Origin: a virus
Length of the DNA stretch: 64,000 bases
Reading direction: 5' to 3' (one strand)
Virus record (IMG/VR): IMGVR_UViG_3300028920_000002
Location: 122,724 to 186,723 of that record
Both the position numbers and the translations under genes were made by a program. The number at the start of each line of letters is the position of its first letter. The first letter of the stretch is position 1. Positions 1-7,263 of the stretch are shown here, piece by piece. The notes under the pieces are model-generated. The model was given only the letters and a program-made list of their open reading frames with translations. It was not told the origin of the DNA and did not search any database.

Positions 1-2826
1 GTGACGCCCGTCTCCAACTTAGCCCCTCTTGCTAACGCTAGGAGTGCTCTACAAGCCCTTTCGTCGGCAACGGCAGAGCGCATCACACCCCTCGCACGCG
101 TGGAGGACTCGGCTGCGTACAACCGTTTCGAGAGCAACACTACTCGCTTCCTGCGTGACTCGAGCAAGAACATCCGTAGCTCTGGTGCCATCGTACGGAC
201 CCCGCAAGAGTCCAAGAGCTTGCTCGCCGGCTACGTTTCTAGCCTCAAGTCTCAGCATGAAGCTCTGCTCCAGCGTGTGGGCTACCTGACTGGCGGGATT
301 GACGAGTTCAACTCGATGAACCTGCCGGCGACGCTGAGCGCCAGCATCATCGCCAACGCCCAGTCCGTGCTCGCTGAGCACTACGATACCCTCGCCGACC
401 TGACCGACGCCCAGCGACTGGCAAGGATGCGGGAGGTGACGCTGGATGTACTGGCAGCTCGAGCCGTGGTTCGTGGCTTCGGAGCGCTGCCTCCACTGAC
501 CACCTTCGTGGTGATGGAAGGCTTCGGCTCGCCCTATGCTGATGCCGACCACCCAGCTACTCCAGCCAGCCTCGCCTCCGACAAGTACGGTCCGTACATC
601 ATCGTGGAAGGGGGCAATCAGCTCTACTTCCAGGTGGACAGCTCTGAGAACATCAACGTCCAGGTCCCCGGCTCCTATTCGGCGCAGGTGGCGTCGCAGC
701 TAGTCGAGACCTATGATGTCGACACCGGCGGGGACTACCTCTACATCTTCTCCGAGGCGGATAGCGGGAGCTGGTTCTACGGCGTGAACGTCACGTTGAG
801 TCATGGAAGCGCGCAGAGTGCCCAGGACATCGCTGACGACATCAACGGGGCGGTGACTACCGAACCCATCTTCGCCGAGCCATACAACCAGCGGGTGAAG
901 TTCAGCGGGCCCGTCTACATCAAGAATCCCTCTGGGGCCAACGCCGACTTCGAGAAGGCGGTGGACCCGCCCGCCACCACTGGGGACTGGGGCGACCTGA
1001 CCTATCAGCCCGAGGCAGGAGACTACTTCTACGTCGACAGCAGCGTGGAGCCCAGCAACACTGGCTGGTGGGTCATCAACAACGTCACTGGCTTGCCTAC
1101 CTCCTTCAACGCCGACCGGGTGGCGGGTGGCACCGTCGTGGAGGAGATAGCCCCGTTGACCGCTCCTAGCCTGGAGCTAGGACAAGATGCTCGGGGCGTG
1201 CTCATCCGCTTCACGGATGCGGTCATTCGAGACTCCATTGAGGAGCGGGCCAAGTTGAGGGTGAGCGGCAATGCGTGCGCCACGTTGGGCTACGCAGAGT
1301 CTGCCGTATTCACTTCTCAGCCTACTCCAGTAGCCGATGTGGTGAGGGCCCTGAACGACTCCTTCTCCATCGCACCTGTAGGCACGGCGAGGATGCGAGC
1401 AGACGTGGGGTACACGGCCAACGTCTACGACGGCACGATTCGTACTGTGCCTACGAATCCACTCAAGGTGGTGGCGAGTGTCGCCGAGGGTACGGGTGAC
1501 CTCATCACCAACTCAGGCATTCACCGATTCAACAACCTGAGCTTCGCCGCAAGTGAGGCCACCATCTACAGAACCGTGTTGGTCGCCCGAGGTAGTACGC
1601 AGGAGGGCGTTGTAGACACCTGGGGAATCGTTGTGGGCGTGGGCGCTGACTACCTGGATGTGGACTGGCAGGGCCCAGACATTCCAGCGCTGGAGACTGG
1701 CATGCAGCTCGAGCTGGGGTGGCACCTGCGCTCCGGGTCTCAGCCAGCTATCAAGCACATCGTGATGGTCATCGAGGATGATGGGTTGAACGACGGCACC
1801 TACCTCGAGTGTGAGGCAGAGCCACTCATACCTTCGTGCGAACTGACGCTGACCCGCCCGCTGCCGGTGCCCTACGACCTGGGCTCTCAGCCGCTGAGGC
1901 ACACAGGCTCGATGGGGCAGCAGCGTGCCGTCTTTGCCAGCACCAGCGTGTTGGCCGACAGCGCCATCGAGATGCAGAGTGGTGATGACGATGCCTACGA
2001 CGAGTTCTTCAACCCCGCCACTCCCCTGCCGTCTGCTGTAGGCTCCACGCGTTTCTTCCAGACGCCAGAAGAGCCCAAGCAGGTGGAGCCAGATGACCTG
2101 CTCGAGCTCTACGATACGAACGCCATCACAGCGAGCTACATCTGCACCATCGACAACGTCGAGGTGGACGACTCATTGGTTCGAGTGGAGGAGGGCAGTG
2201 AGCTGGACCTGGACCTGGGCTCCTTTGACCTCGACCCGGACAACGGCATCCCGCTGGCCCGCATTCGCAAGGGTAGGCTGAACAACTTCACCGAGTTCGC
2301 CGACCAGGCAAACGATTGGGTAGAGCTGCCTGTCAACGAAACCGTGGCCTACTTCCGTGAGCTCAACCGGCTGGTGAACGTCCTGGCGGTGAACGCCAAT
2401 CCCACACCAGGGCAAATCAACACCGTGGTGGGCACCCTGCAGAGTCTCAGCAATACGCTGGACCAGCTCGAGCCCATCTTGGCCATCTACGAAGCCGACA
2501 CGGTGGAGCAGGTGGATGCCCTACTTGCCGCCTACAAAGAGAAGGGCTCGGACCGAGCTTCAGACATCTTGCTCGAAGGCAGGTTCAGGGACTTCTTCAA
2601 CCTCAGCCAGGATGAGGTGAGCTACGCCGGCGCTGTGCAGGCAGGGGTCAAGGAAGTGATGCGCGCCGACCTACCCGTCAGGCGCTACGACCGTCCTCGA
2701 GATGGCTACATCGTCGCCGAGTACGAGGAGAAGGACTTCGAGTACGACTGGAGCGACGCCGAGGATGATTATGAGGACGTGAGTGCTCCAGCTGAGGACG
2801 TCGTTTTCCCCCGCTCGGCCTTCTAG
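1..2826 (+). CDS. Large virion structural protein (tail/baseplate region), left end may be incomplete
   Basis: The reading frame is open from the first base of the window, where a GTG codon happens to lie, so the true start may be at base 1 or to the left. The 941 visible residues have no signal peptide or membrane segment. An alpha-helical N-terminal region (about residues 1-160) is followed by a long beta-rich region with many Gly, Asp, Thr and Tyr, and by an acidic helical C-terminus ending in an Asp/Glu-rich stretch from about residue 900. That composition is usual for phage tail or baseplate proteins. I recognise no specific family. A palindrome and a promoter-like motif follow, so it probably ends a transcription unit. 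Confidence 0.72.
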   Translation: MTPVSNLAPLANARSALQALSSATAERITPLARVEDSAAYNRFESNTTRFLRDSSKNIRSSGAIVRTPQESKSLLAGYVSSLKSQHEALLQRVGYLTGGIDEFNSMNLPATLSASIIANAQSVLAEHYDTLADLTDAQRLARMREVTLDVLAARAVVRGFGALPPLTTFVVMEGFGSPYADADHPATPASLASDKYGPYIIVEGGNQLYFQVDSSENINVQVPGSYSAQVASQLVETYDVDTGGDYLYIFSEADSGSWFYGVNVTLSHGSAQSAQDIADDINGAVTTEPIFAEPYNQRVKFSGPVYIKNPSGANADFEKAVDPPATTGDWGDLTYQPEAGDYFYVDSSVEPSNTGWWVINNVTGLPTSFNADRVAGGTVVEEIAPLTAPSLELGQDARGVLIRFTDAVIRDSIEERAKLRVSGNACATLGYAESAVFTSQPTPVADVVRALNDSFSIAPVGTARMRADVGYTANVYDGTIRTVPTNPLKVVASVAEGTGDLITNSGIHRFNNLSFAASEATIYRTVLVARGSTQEGVVDTWGIVVGVGADYLDVDWQGPDIPALETGMQLELGWHLRSGSQPAIKHIVMVIEDDGLNDGTYLECEAEPLIPSCELTLTRPLPVPYDLGSQPLRHTGSMGQQRAVFASTSVLADSAIEMQSGDDDAYDEFFNPATPLPSAVGSTRFFQTPEEPKQVEPDDLLELYDTNAITASYICTIDNVEVDDSLVRVEEGSELDLDLGSFDLDPDNGIPLARIRKGRLNNFTEFADQANDWVELPVNETVAYFRELNRLVNVLAVNANPTPGQINTVVGTLQSLSNTLDQLEPILAIYEADTVEQVDALLAAYKEKGSDRASDILLEGRFRDFFNLSQDEVSYAGAVQAGVKEVMRADLPVRRYDRPRDGYIVAEYEEKDFEYDWSDAEDDYEDVSAPAEDVVFPRSAF

Positions 2827-2850
2827 CTGGATAGCTAGTTGAGCGGAGAC

Positions 2851-2879
2851 CAGAGCGATTATAGCTATAATTGGCTCTG
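2851..2879. repeat. 29-base palindrome (possible operator or terminator)
   Basis: CAGAGC at 2851-2856 pairs with GCTCTG at 2874-2879, and the centre contains the perfect 14-base palindrome ATTATAGCTATAAT (2858-2871). It lies 25 bases after the stop of the large virion gene and 35 bases before the promoter-like motif at 2914. It could be an operator for that promoter or a terminator; there is no T-run on either side. Confidence 0.5.
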
Positions 2880-2913
2880 TAAGAAGCCACCGGATCGTGG
2901 AGCCTGTTTTTAC

Positions 2914-2931
2914 GGTATAAAGGCTGTGCGG
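2914..2931 (+). promoter_or_regulatory. GGTATAA-type promoter motif
   Basis: GGTATAAAGGCTGTGCGG. TATAAA would be the -10 hexamer, with transcription starting near the GTG of the motif. It resembles motifs at 8218, 8905 and 20348 on this strand and at 4936, 8093 and 8194 on the other. The next gene starts 13 bases downstream with a GAGGA ribosome-binding site. Confidence 0.55.
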
Positions 2932-2943
2932 TGAGGACACGCC

Positions 2944-3315
2944 GTGGATTGGAGCGCTATGACGAACAGGCAAACAGAGGACAAGTATGAGTTCGACGTC
3001 GAGCTGAGCATCCCCGTACTGGAGCAGCTCTTGGAGATGGCCAAGGAGGCCAAGCGCGCCGGTACGATGCGGCGCAACCGTAAGGGCGAGGAGGTCTTCC
3101 CGGTCTTCACCGTATCGACCGACCGTTCCTTCGGTCGCCACTGCCCGGGGCGCAAGGGCGTCTGCAAGTGCGGTGGCAAGTTCGCCTTCGTGGAAGACGT
3201 CGGCTGGCGCACGGTGGTGGAGTACACCGAAGTACGCACCCTCAAGGGTGTTGAAAAGCGAGTGTCTAGGGTCATGGTCCGCGACCAACCCTGCTGCAAG
3301 CTCTGTAGGAGGTAG
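2944..3315 (+). CDS. Hypothetical protein with a Cys-rich C-terminal half
   Basis: This 123-residue protein is unrecognised. The chosen start is GTG at 2944, preceded by GAGGA at 2933-2937; an in-frame ATG at 2959 is an alternative. The first 45 residues are probably helical and charged. The second half has a CxxxxxxCxC cluster (about residues 67-76) and a terminal CCxxC, which together could bind one zinc ion. It is the first gene after the promoter-like motif at 2914 and is followed after 2 bases by the next gene, so the two are probably co-transcribed. Function unknown. Confidence 0.7.
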   Translation: MDWSAMTNRQTEDKYEFDVELSIPVLEQLLEMAKEAKRAGTMRRNRKGEEVFPVFTVSTDRSFGRHCPGRKGVCKCGGKFAFVEDVGWRTVVEYTEVRTLKGVEKRVSRVMVRDQPCCKLCRR

Positions 3316-3317
3316 CC

Positions 3318-3635
3318 ATGTCGACGGTCTACGAGAACATTCCGGTCTACATGCCTCGCTACAAGTGGGTGATGCTGCGCTGCCTTCTCAAAGTAGCTGC
3401 AGACACCCTCTACGCTAGCGGTGACCACCTCATCGACGTGAGCACGCTCAGCGACGAGGAGCGTAGAGCTCTGGACGACTCCATCAAGGAAGCGTTCGAC
3501 GTAGAGGATGAACCGGTAGTACTGCTCAGGGCGCCGGATGAGCAGGACCCACTCTGTATGTACGAGATGGTAGAGCGCAGCCTGGCTTCTCAGTTGGGAG
3601 GAGACCCGTTGGAGGTGGGGCTAAAGCAAGGTTGA
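3318..3635 (+). CDS. Hypothetical protein, 105 residues
   Basis: This is a small acidic protein with no recognised domain. The ATG has a very good ribosome-binding site (AGGAGG at 3307-3312, inside the end of the preceding gene), which supports translation and coupling to that gene. The N-terminal 30 residues are hydrophobic and aromatic but do not form a clear membrane helix; the rest looks alpha-helical. A new promoter-like hexamer follows at 3660, so this gene probably closes its small operon. Confidence 0.68.
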   Translation: MSTVYENIPVYMPRYKWVMLRCLLKVAADTLYASGDHLIDVSTLSDEERRALDDSIKEAFDVEDEPVVLLRAPDEQDPLCMYEMVERSLASQLGGDPLEVGLKQG

Positions 3636-3656
3636 GTTCAAAAACGGCAATCGTGC

Positions 3657-3665
3657 TGGTAGACT
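3657..3665 (+). promoter_or_regulatory. Extended -10 promoter for a leaderless gene
   Basis: TGGTAGACT, with 6 bases between the hexamer and the GTG start at 3672. No Shine-Dalgarno sequence is present. A weak TTCAAA lies 17 bases upstream of the hexamer (3637-3642). Transcription would start at about the first base of the GTG. Confidence 0.55.
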
Positions 3666-3671
3666 GAGCTG

Positions 3672-4505
3672 GTGAACTACTCCAGCATGCGGGACGAGTT
3701 TTACAAGATTGCCAAGGAGAAGAAGCCGCCGGTGCCCGGTGAGCGAGATGTACTGCTGGGTACCGGTGGATGGCTTGGCTCTAAGGCCATGAAGGCGGTT
3801 GGCAGAAAGGGCAACGCCGCTCTCGTTGAAGAGCTCATGAACGAGACTCCCACCCCGTCAGACGTTCGCACCAGGCAAATCAACCTCTTCAAAAAGATGG
3901 TCGGTGGTTCCGGTGTGGACGTCTACGGCAAGCAGCTTACTGGTCACGGCCCAGCTGCCATCCAAGCTCTGAAGACTAAGCCGGCCATGCACATCGCCCC
4001 AGAGATGATTGGCATGCCGGGCATCATCGCTCATGAGCTCGGCCATGTTGACGTAGCCAAGGGTCGCATCGGCAAATTCGTCGGGGGCCTTCCCGGTGTG
4101 CTTGGTGGGATGGCTGCAAGAAAGGTGTCTCCCTACACAGCACTAGCTGGCGGACTACTCACTGGAGCCAGCAAGGAAGAGGATGAAGGGAAGCGGCGTA
4201 CCGGCACGGCGATGGCTGCGGCCCCTACTGTGTTGGGCCAAGGTCAACAGTTGGCCGATGAGGCCGGGGCAAGCTTGTACGGTCTGCGTCGTCTACGCCA
4301 AGCAGGGGCTACTCCGGCGGAGATGTCGGCAGCCCGCAAGCACATGACCAAGGCGTTCGGCACCTATGGCACCGCTGCGCTGGTACCTGCGGGTACTGCT
4401 CTTGGGCTGTACGGGATAGGTCGTGGCGCGGCAGGTATGGTGCGCAGGCGAGCACATCTGAATTCCAGAGCTAGAGAAGAAGCGCCCCCGGACGCTTCTT
4501 CCTAG
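3672..4505 (+). CDS. Putative HExxH zinc metallopeptidase
   Basis: This 277-residue protein has the zinc-peptidase motif HELGH at residues 121-125, in the context GIIAHELGHVD. A candidate third zinc ligand is Glu197 in ADEAGAS, as in gluzincins. A Gly/Ala-rich hydrophobic stretch follows the HELGH motif (about 134-165) and another lies near 228-255, so membrane association is possible. The N-terminus (MRDEFYKIA, residues 6-14) resembles a motif before the helicase domain of the fusion protein at 46508. It could process a phage polyprotein or act on host proteins; both are inference. The GTG start at 3672 is chosen because it lies 6 bases after a -10-like hexamer; no ribosome-binding site is present. 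Confidence 0.72.
   Translation: MNYSSMRDEFYKIAKEKKPPVPGERDVLLGTGGWLGSKAMKAVGRKGNAALVEELMNETPTPSDVRTRQINLFKKMVGGSGVDVYGKQLTGHGPAAIQALKTKPAMHIAPEMIGMPGIIAHELGHVDVAKGRIGKFVGGLPGVLGGMAARKVSPYTALAGGLLTGASKEEDEGKRRTGTAMAAAPTVLGQGQQLADEAGASLYGLRRLRQAGATPAEMSAARKHMTKAFGTYGTAALVPAGTALGLYGIGRGAAGMVRRRAHLNSRAREEAPPDASS
4476..4501. terminator. Bidirectional terminator-like hairpin between convergent genes
   Basis: A perfect 9-bp stem (GAAGAAGCG / CGCTTCTTC) with an 8-base loop overlaps the last codons of the metallopeptidase gene and lies 8 bases from the end of the convergent gene at 4509. There is no long T-run, so efficiency is uncertain. Confidence 0.5.
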
Positions 4506-4508
4506 CCC

Positions 4509-4925
4509 TCAGTTGTTCGGGCTGTGTGCCTTGGCGGCGTCCCCGACAACCTTCTCCTCTACTGGGCGAATGATGCGCTGAAGTAGGCCGCCCACCATTC
4601 GGCGAGCCTCCTCATCACGAACTGCCTCGTACGCCTCTACTGCCTCCTTGGTGAAGTTCGGGCAGCCGACCGTGAACAGGGTGCGGGCAGCCTCGAGCAG
4701 TAGGGCCTCTGCCACCCTGTGCGCCGCCCAGGACATCGCCGCATCATGCGTCTCCTTGTCGTCGGTCTCGTCGTCCACCATGTCCTCACAGTCCTCGACC
4801 ATCTTCGAGAGCTGATTGCTCAGCGCAGTGCGGATGTGGACCCCGAGCTTGACGACGAACTCCTCGCTCGTCGCTTCGGTGAGTTTGCAGGTGGCGCAGT
4901 CACACTTCTTCTCTTCGTTGGACAT
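4509..4925 (-). CDS. Hypothetical acidic helical protein
   Basis: This 138-residue minus-strand protein has a strong ribosome-binding site (GGAGG 5 bases before the ATG). The N-terminus carries CDCATC, which might be a metal site but has no matching second cluster. The rest is predicted helical and acidic, with an Asp/Glu-rich stretch near residues 44-58 that ends in DDETDDKE. No family is recognised. It stands alone on its strand between convergent and divergent neighbours, and its upstream motif (4936-4953) belongs to the GGnATAA promoter family, so it is probably transcribed by itself. Confidence 0.7.
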   Translation of the reverse strand: MSNEEKKCDCATCKLTEATSEEFVVKLGVHIRTALSNQLSKMVEDCEDMVDDETDDKETHDAAMSWAAHRVAEALLLEAARTLFTVGCPNFTKEAVEAYEAVRDEEARRMVGGLLQRIIRPVEEKVVGDAAKAHSPNN

Positions 4926-4935
4926 ACTTCCTCCT

Positions 4936-4953
4936 TTCCACTGTTGTTATTCC
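4936..4953 (-). promoter_or_regulatory. GGnATAA-type promoter motif
   Basis: On the minus strand this reads GGAATAACAACAGTGGAA and is followed at once by AAGGAGG and the ATG of the gene at 4925. The conserved GTGG is in the expected start-of-transcription position. Confidence 0.5.
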
Positions 4954-5004
4954 TTACTTGTGCTCAAGTTGTTGTAGCAGTACATCGACTGGCCCGCTGT
5001 CCGC

Positions 5005-5034
5005 TTGACCTACACTTCGGCGTCCGTGTACAAC
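5005..5034 (+). promoter_or_regulatory. Sigma70-type promoter
   Basis: TTGACC at 5005-5010 and TACAAC at 5029-5034 are separated by 18 bases. It is one of the few sites in the window with a recognisable -35 box. It would drive the membrane protein and endolysin genes starting at 5078. Confidence 0.5.
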
Positions 5035-5077
5035 CGTCTGGCTTGGTGGGAAGGTCTCTCTCGAAAGGAGCAGAGCT

Positions 5078-5683
5078 GTGGAGAACTTGTCGACGTTCGA
5101 GATGGGGTTGATTCTGGTGGCTGCCATCACCGTCATCCCGTTGGTGGTGTGGTGGACCAGGAAGATGGATGCTGTGCACAAGGAGCGGCAGTCCGCTGCC
5201 ATGGCAGAGCTCGAGGAGAAGGCAGCTGAGGTCCGTCAGCAGCAGATGCGCAAGGGCACCCACGACCAGTACGGCCACCGCTTGTGTGTCACCTGCAATG
5301 ACAAGATGACTCGAGCCACCCAGCCGGCGTTCGTGGTCAAACAGAGCGAGGGCTTCTGGGACTTGGTCAGGCGCCGATTCGGAGCTCCAGCCCGCTACAT
5401 CGTCACTCAGCTCAAGAAGGGCGACGATACCACTGACGTCTACTGTGACCAGTGTGCTGACCTGGTGCGCTTGGCGCACGAGGACTACATCCTCCGTTAC
5501 GAAAAGAAGGTCCGTGAGTTCAAGCGTGATGCTGCGGTAGAGCTCAGGCGTTGGCTCATTCATGGCTGCAATGACACCGTGGCCCTGCTCATCGAGAAGC
5601 ATGACGAGCGCATCAAGCAGACCGAGCCTCAGCCCAAGCGGGCTACGGTCGTGCCACTGAAGACCGACGCCAACGGAGGGTAG
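5078..5683 (+). CDS. Membrane-anchored zinc-ribbon-like protein
   Basis: This 201-residue protein has one N-terminal membrane helix (about residues 9-27), followed by a short coiled-coil-like segment (33-58). Two CxxC pairs (Cys70/73 and Cys123/126) could form a zinc ribbon. The C-terminal third is helical and charged. GTG 5078 is preceded by AAAGGAG at a suitable distance. It directly precedes the endolysin, with the stop codon adjoining the next ATG, so it is translationally linked to lysis genes. A lysis-related role is possible from position alone; no family is recognised. Confidence 0.72.
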   Translation: MENLSTFEMGLILVAAITVIPLVVWWTRKMDAVHKERQSAAMAELEEKAAEVRQQQMRKGTHDQYGHRLCVTCNDKMTRATQPAFVVKQSEGFWDLVRRRFGAPARYIVTQLKKGDDTTDVYCDQCADLVRLAHEDYILRYEKKVREFKRDAAVELRRWLIHGCNDTVALLIEKHDERIKQTEPQPKRATVVPLKTDANGG

Positions 5684-6328
5684 ATGCCCAAGCATCTGCT
5701 CATCCTGGTCGCACTGCTGTGCGCCCTGGGGGCCACTTTGCCTTCAGTGGTGTCCCAGGCCCGTGTCGTATCGACGACCCGTATCGAGCGGGCGTGGAAG
5801 AAGACCTGCCCGCATCTCAACACGGCGCTGGCTAGGTCTTGGGCCAAGGTGCTGCAGAAGGAGGCGAAGAAGCGCTCCTTCTGTCCCTACACCGTCATCG
5901 CCATCGTCAAGCATGAGACTGGCGGAACGTGCAATCCCAGACTCGTCTACAACAATCTGCCTCGGGAGTATTCGGTGGGCCTGGGGCAGGTCAACGTCAT
6001 ACACCATCGAGATTGCAAAGCAGGAGGCATCCAGTCGCCGGGCTGCCAGGCATACATCGGAATGCTCATGGATGGAGGCTCCAACCTGCGGGTGGTGTCC
6101 TCACTCATCACGGCGAATCGGAAGTTCTGTAGAAAGAAGACGGGGAGGTCGGCTCTGTTTGCTCGGTGGTTGAGCTCCTATCAGGGGCTCAACAACAGCC
6201 GAGGGAGGAAGGGCGTATGGTGCAACATGCGGCAAGACAAGAACGGCCGCTGGAGCGACGTGAAGACCCCGTGGTCCACGAAGAGAGTCATCGACTACCG
6301 TCGGTATCTCGTTCGGACCTTGGGCTAA
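5684..6328 (+). CDS. Secreted lytic transglycosylase/lysozyme-like endolysin
   Basis: This 214-residue protein has an N-terminal signal peptide (hydrophobic core about residues 4-18, likely cleavage near VSQA 23-26). The lysozyme-fold signature follows: IVKHETGG with the probable catalytic Glu78, then YSVGLGQVN (residues 96-104), as in SLT-type transglycosylases. It would cut the glycan strands of peptidoglycan. Its signal peptide implies Sec export, so it may not need a holin for access to the wall. The ATG directly follows the stop of the preceding gene, within a GGAGGG context. A possible overlapping membrane-protein gene begins inside its 3' end. Confidence 0.82.
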   Translation: MPKHLLILVALLCALGATLPSVVSQARVVSTTRIERAWKKTCPHLNTALARSWAKVLQKEAKKRSFCPYTVIAIVKHETGGTCNPRLVYNNLPREYSVGLGQVNVIHHRDCKAGGIQSPGCQAYIGMLMDGGSNLRVVSSLITANRKFCRKKTGRSALFARWLSSYQGLNNSRGRKGVWCNMRQDKNGRWSDVKTPWSTKRVIDYRRYLVRTLG

Positions 6329-6618
6329 GCGAATTCTACGTCGAGAGCGAAGCGAGGCGTGAAGAGGAGCGCCTCGAGTCGGAGTCCGTCGCCCGCGTCG
6401 TCACCACTTTCTTGGTCATCGCCCTGCTTGGATTGCTGGTCCTCGTGGCCATCATCAAGATAGCTACGGCGAGAGGGTTACGTGACGCTCGCCCAGTGGA
6501 GCTGTCTTCGCTACACTGTCTGCATGAAGAATGGTCGGCGGCCCCGCTCCATTGCAGTGAAGAGCTTGATGCTGGGCTACCGACACACCGAGCCGGTGTC
6601 TCCGTACTGGCGTCCTGA
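6217..6618 (+). CDS. Possible small membrane protein overlapping the endolysin gene
   Basis: This frame starts out of frame inside the endolysin gene (ATG 6217, preceded by GGGAGGAAGG), crosses the 195-base gap to the sigma-like gene and ends inside that gene. In the gap it encodes a Glu/Arg-rich segment followed by a strong membrane helix of about 25 residues (near residues 58-84). Nested membrane proteins next to endolysins are commonly spanins or holins. The long overlaps at both ends make the exact limits doubtful, and only the central part looks clearly protein-like. Confidence 0.42.
   Translation: MVQHAARQERPLERREDPVVHEESHRLPSVSRSDLGLSEFYVESEARREEERLESESVARVVTTFLVIALLGLLVLVAIIKIATARGLRDARPVELSSLHCLHEEWSAAPLHCSEELDAGLPTHRAGVSVLAS
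6512..6517 (+). promoter_or_regulatory. -10-like hexamer for a leaderless gene
   Basis: TACACT, with 6 bases to the ATG at 6524. There is no TGn extension and no Shine-Dalgarno sequence. The spacing matches the other sites of this class. Confidence 0.45.
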
Positions 6619-6961
6619 GACGCGTGCTGACTGCAGCAGAGTTCCTCGTCCTTGCCCCTACGTCGGGTGCCAGTACAACCTCTACCTGGACGTGCTTCGT
6701 AGTGGGTCGCTGAAGTACAACTTCCCGCATCTCGAACCCAGCCAGATGGTGGTGTCTTGCGTACTGGACATGGCAGAGGATGAGTGCGGCTGCACGTTGG
6801 AAGCGGTGGGCTCGGTGATGAACCTCACCAGAGAGCGGGTGAGGCAGATTGAAGCTCGAGCTCTGATGAAGCTGGAGCGGATGAACCCTCAGTTGAAAGA
6901 GTTCGTTCTGAACCGTCAGACTCCGTTAAGCCCCTCTGCTGAAGCGGCCGAGTCTGGATAA
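6524..6961 (+). CDS. Sigma factor region 4-like DNA-binding protein
   Basis: This 145-residue protein has a clear sigma70 region 4.2 helix-turn-helix: LEAVGSVMNLTRERVRQIE (residues 92-110) followed by RALMKLERM. The N-terminal half carries PCPYVGCQYNLYLDV (43-57), a Cys-containing segment that I associate with deltaproteobacterial sigma-4-like regulators. Region 2, which recognises the -10 box, is absent, so it cannot be a complete sigma factor. It may modulate host RNA polymerase, as T4 or mycobacteriophage sigma appropriators do, or act as a repressor. The ATG at 6524 is chosen over the in-frame GTG at 6482 because it lies 6 bases after a TACACT hexamer. A terminator follows. Confidence 0.8.
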   Translation: MKNGRRPRSIAVKSLMLGYRHTEPVSPYWRPETRADCSRVPRPCPYVGCQYNLYLDVLRSGSLKYNFPHLEPSQMVVSCVLDMAEDECGCTLEAVGSVMNLTRERVRQIEARALMKLERMNPQLKEFVLNRQTPLSPSAEAAESG

Positions 6962-6962
6962 C

Positions 6963-6985
6963 GCCCTTGCTGAACAAGGGCCTTT
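6963..6985 (+). terminator. Rho-independent terminator after the sigma-like gene
   Basis: GCCCTTG (6963-6969) and CAAGGGC (6975-6981) form a perfect 7-bp stem with a 5-base loop, followed by CTTTC. It begins 1 base after the stop codon. Confidence 0.7.
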
Positions 6986-7010
6986 CAGGGGTACCTCCGA
7001 AATCGGTGAC

Positions 7011-7022
7011 CATACATGTATG
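7011..7022. repeat. Perfect 12-base palindrome
   Basis: CATACATGTATG. It lies in the 302-base non-coding interval between the sigma-like gene and the convergent lipoprotein gene. It could be an operator, but no promoter is evident beside it. Confidence 0.4.
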
Positions 7023-7115
7023 TTCTCCAAATCCGCTCCTTGAATTGGTCGGACCAGGGCTGCAAATAGAAATCCAGCATCTTTTCCCACTTCACTACGA
7101 GCTCTCTCGTTTGTT

Positions 7116-7132
7116 GTTCTCCTTCGGAGAAC
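7116..7132. repeat. UUCG-type hairpin
   Basis: GTTCTC / GAGAAC closing a C-TTCG-G loop on the plus strand (7116-7132). It is very stable as RNA but has no following T-run. Confidence 0.45.
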
Positions 7133-7138
7133 TTCCCG

Positions 7139-7213
7139 CCGGCGACAGAAAAAGTTTAGACGCCCCAGCAAGGGCCCTTAACGACCCTCCCAGAACTTTT
7201 TCTTCAGCGCCGG
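7139..7213. terminator. Long imperfect inverted repeat, probable terminator of the lipoprotein gene
   Basis: CCGGCG + AGAAAAAGTT (7139-7156) pairs with AACTTTTTCT + CGCCGG (7194-7213), with a small internal mismatch and a 37-base loop containing GGGCCC. Read on the minus strand it follows the lipoprotein gene (which ends at 7264) by about 50 bases. It might instead be a structured RNA or a former recombination site. Confidence 0.45.
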
Positions 7214-7263
7214 AGAAGTGGAGCTAGCGAATGATGCGTCCAGAGACACACCACCCGCTGCCC

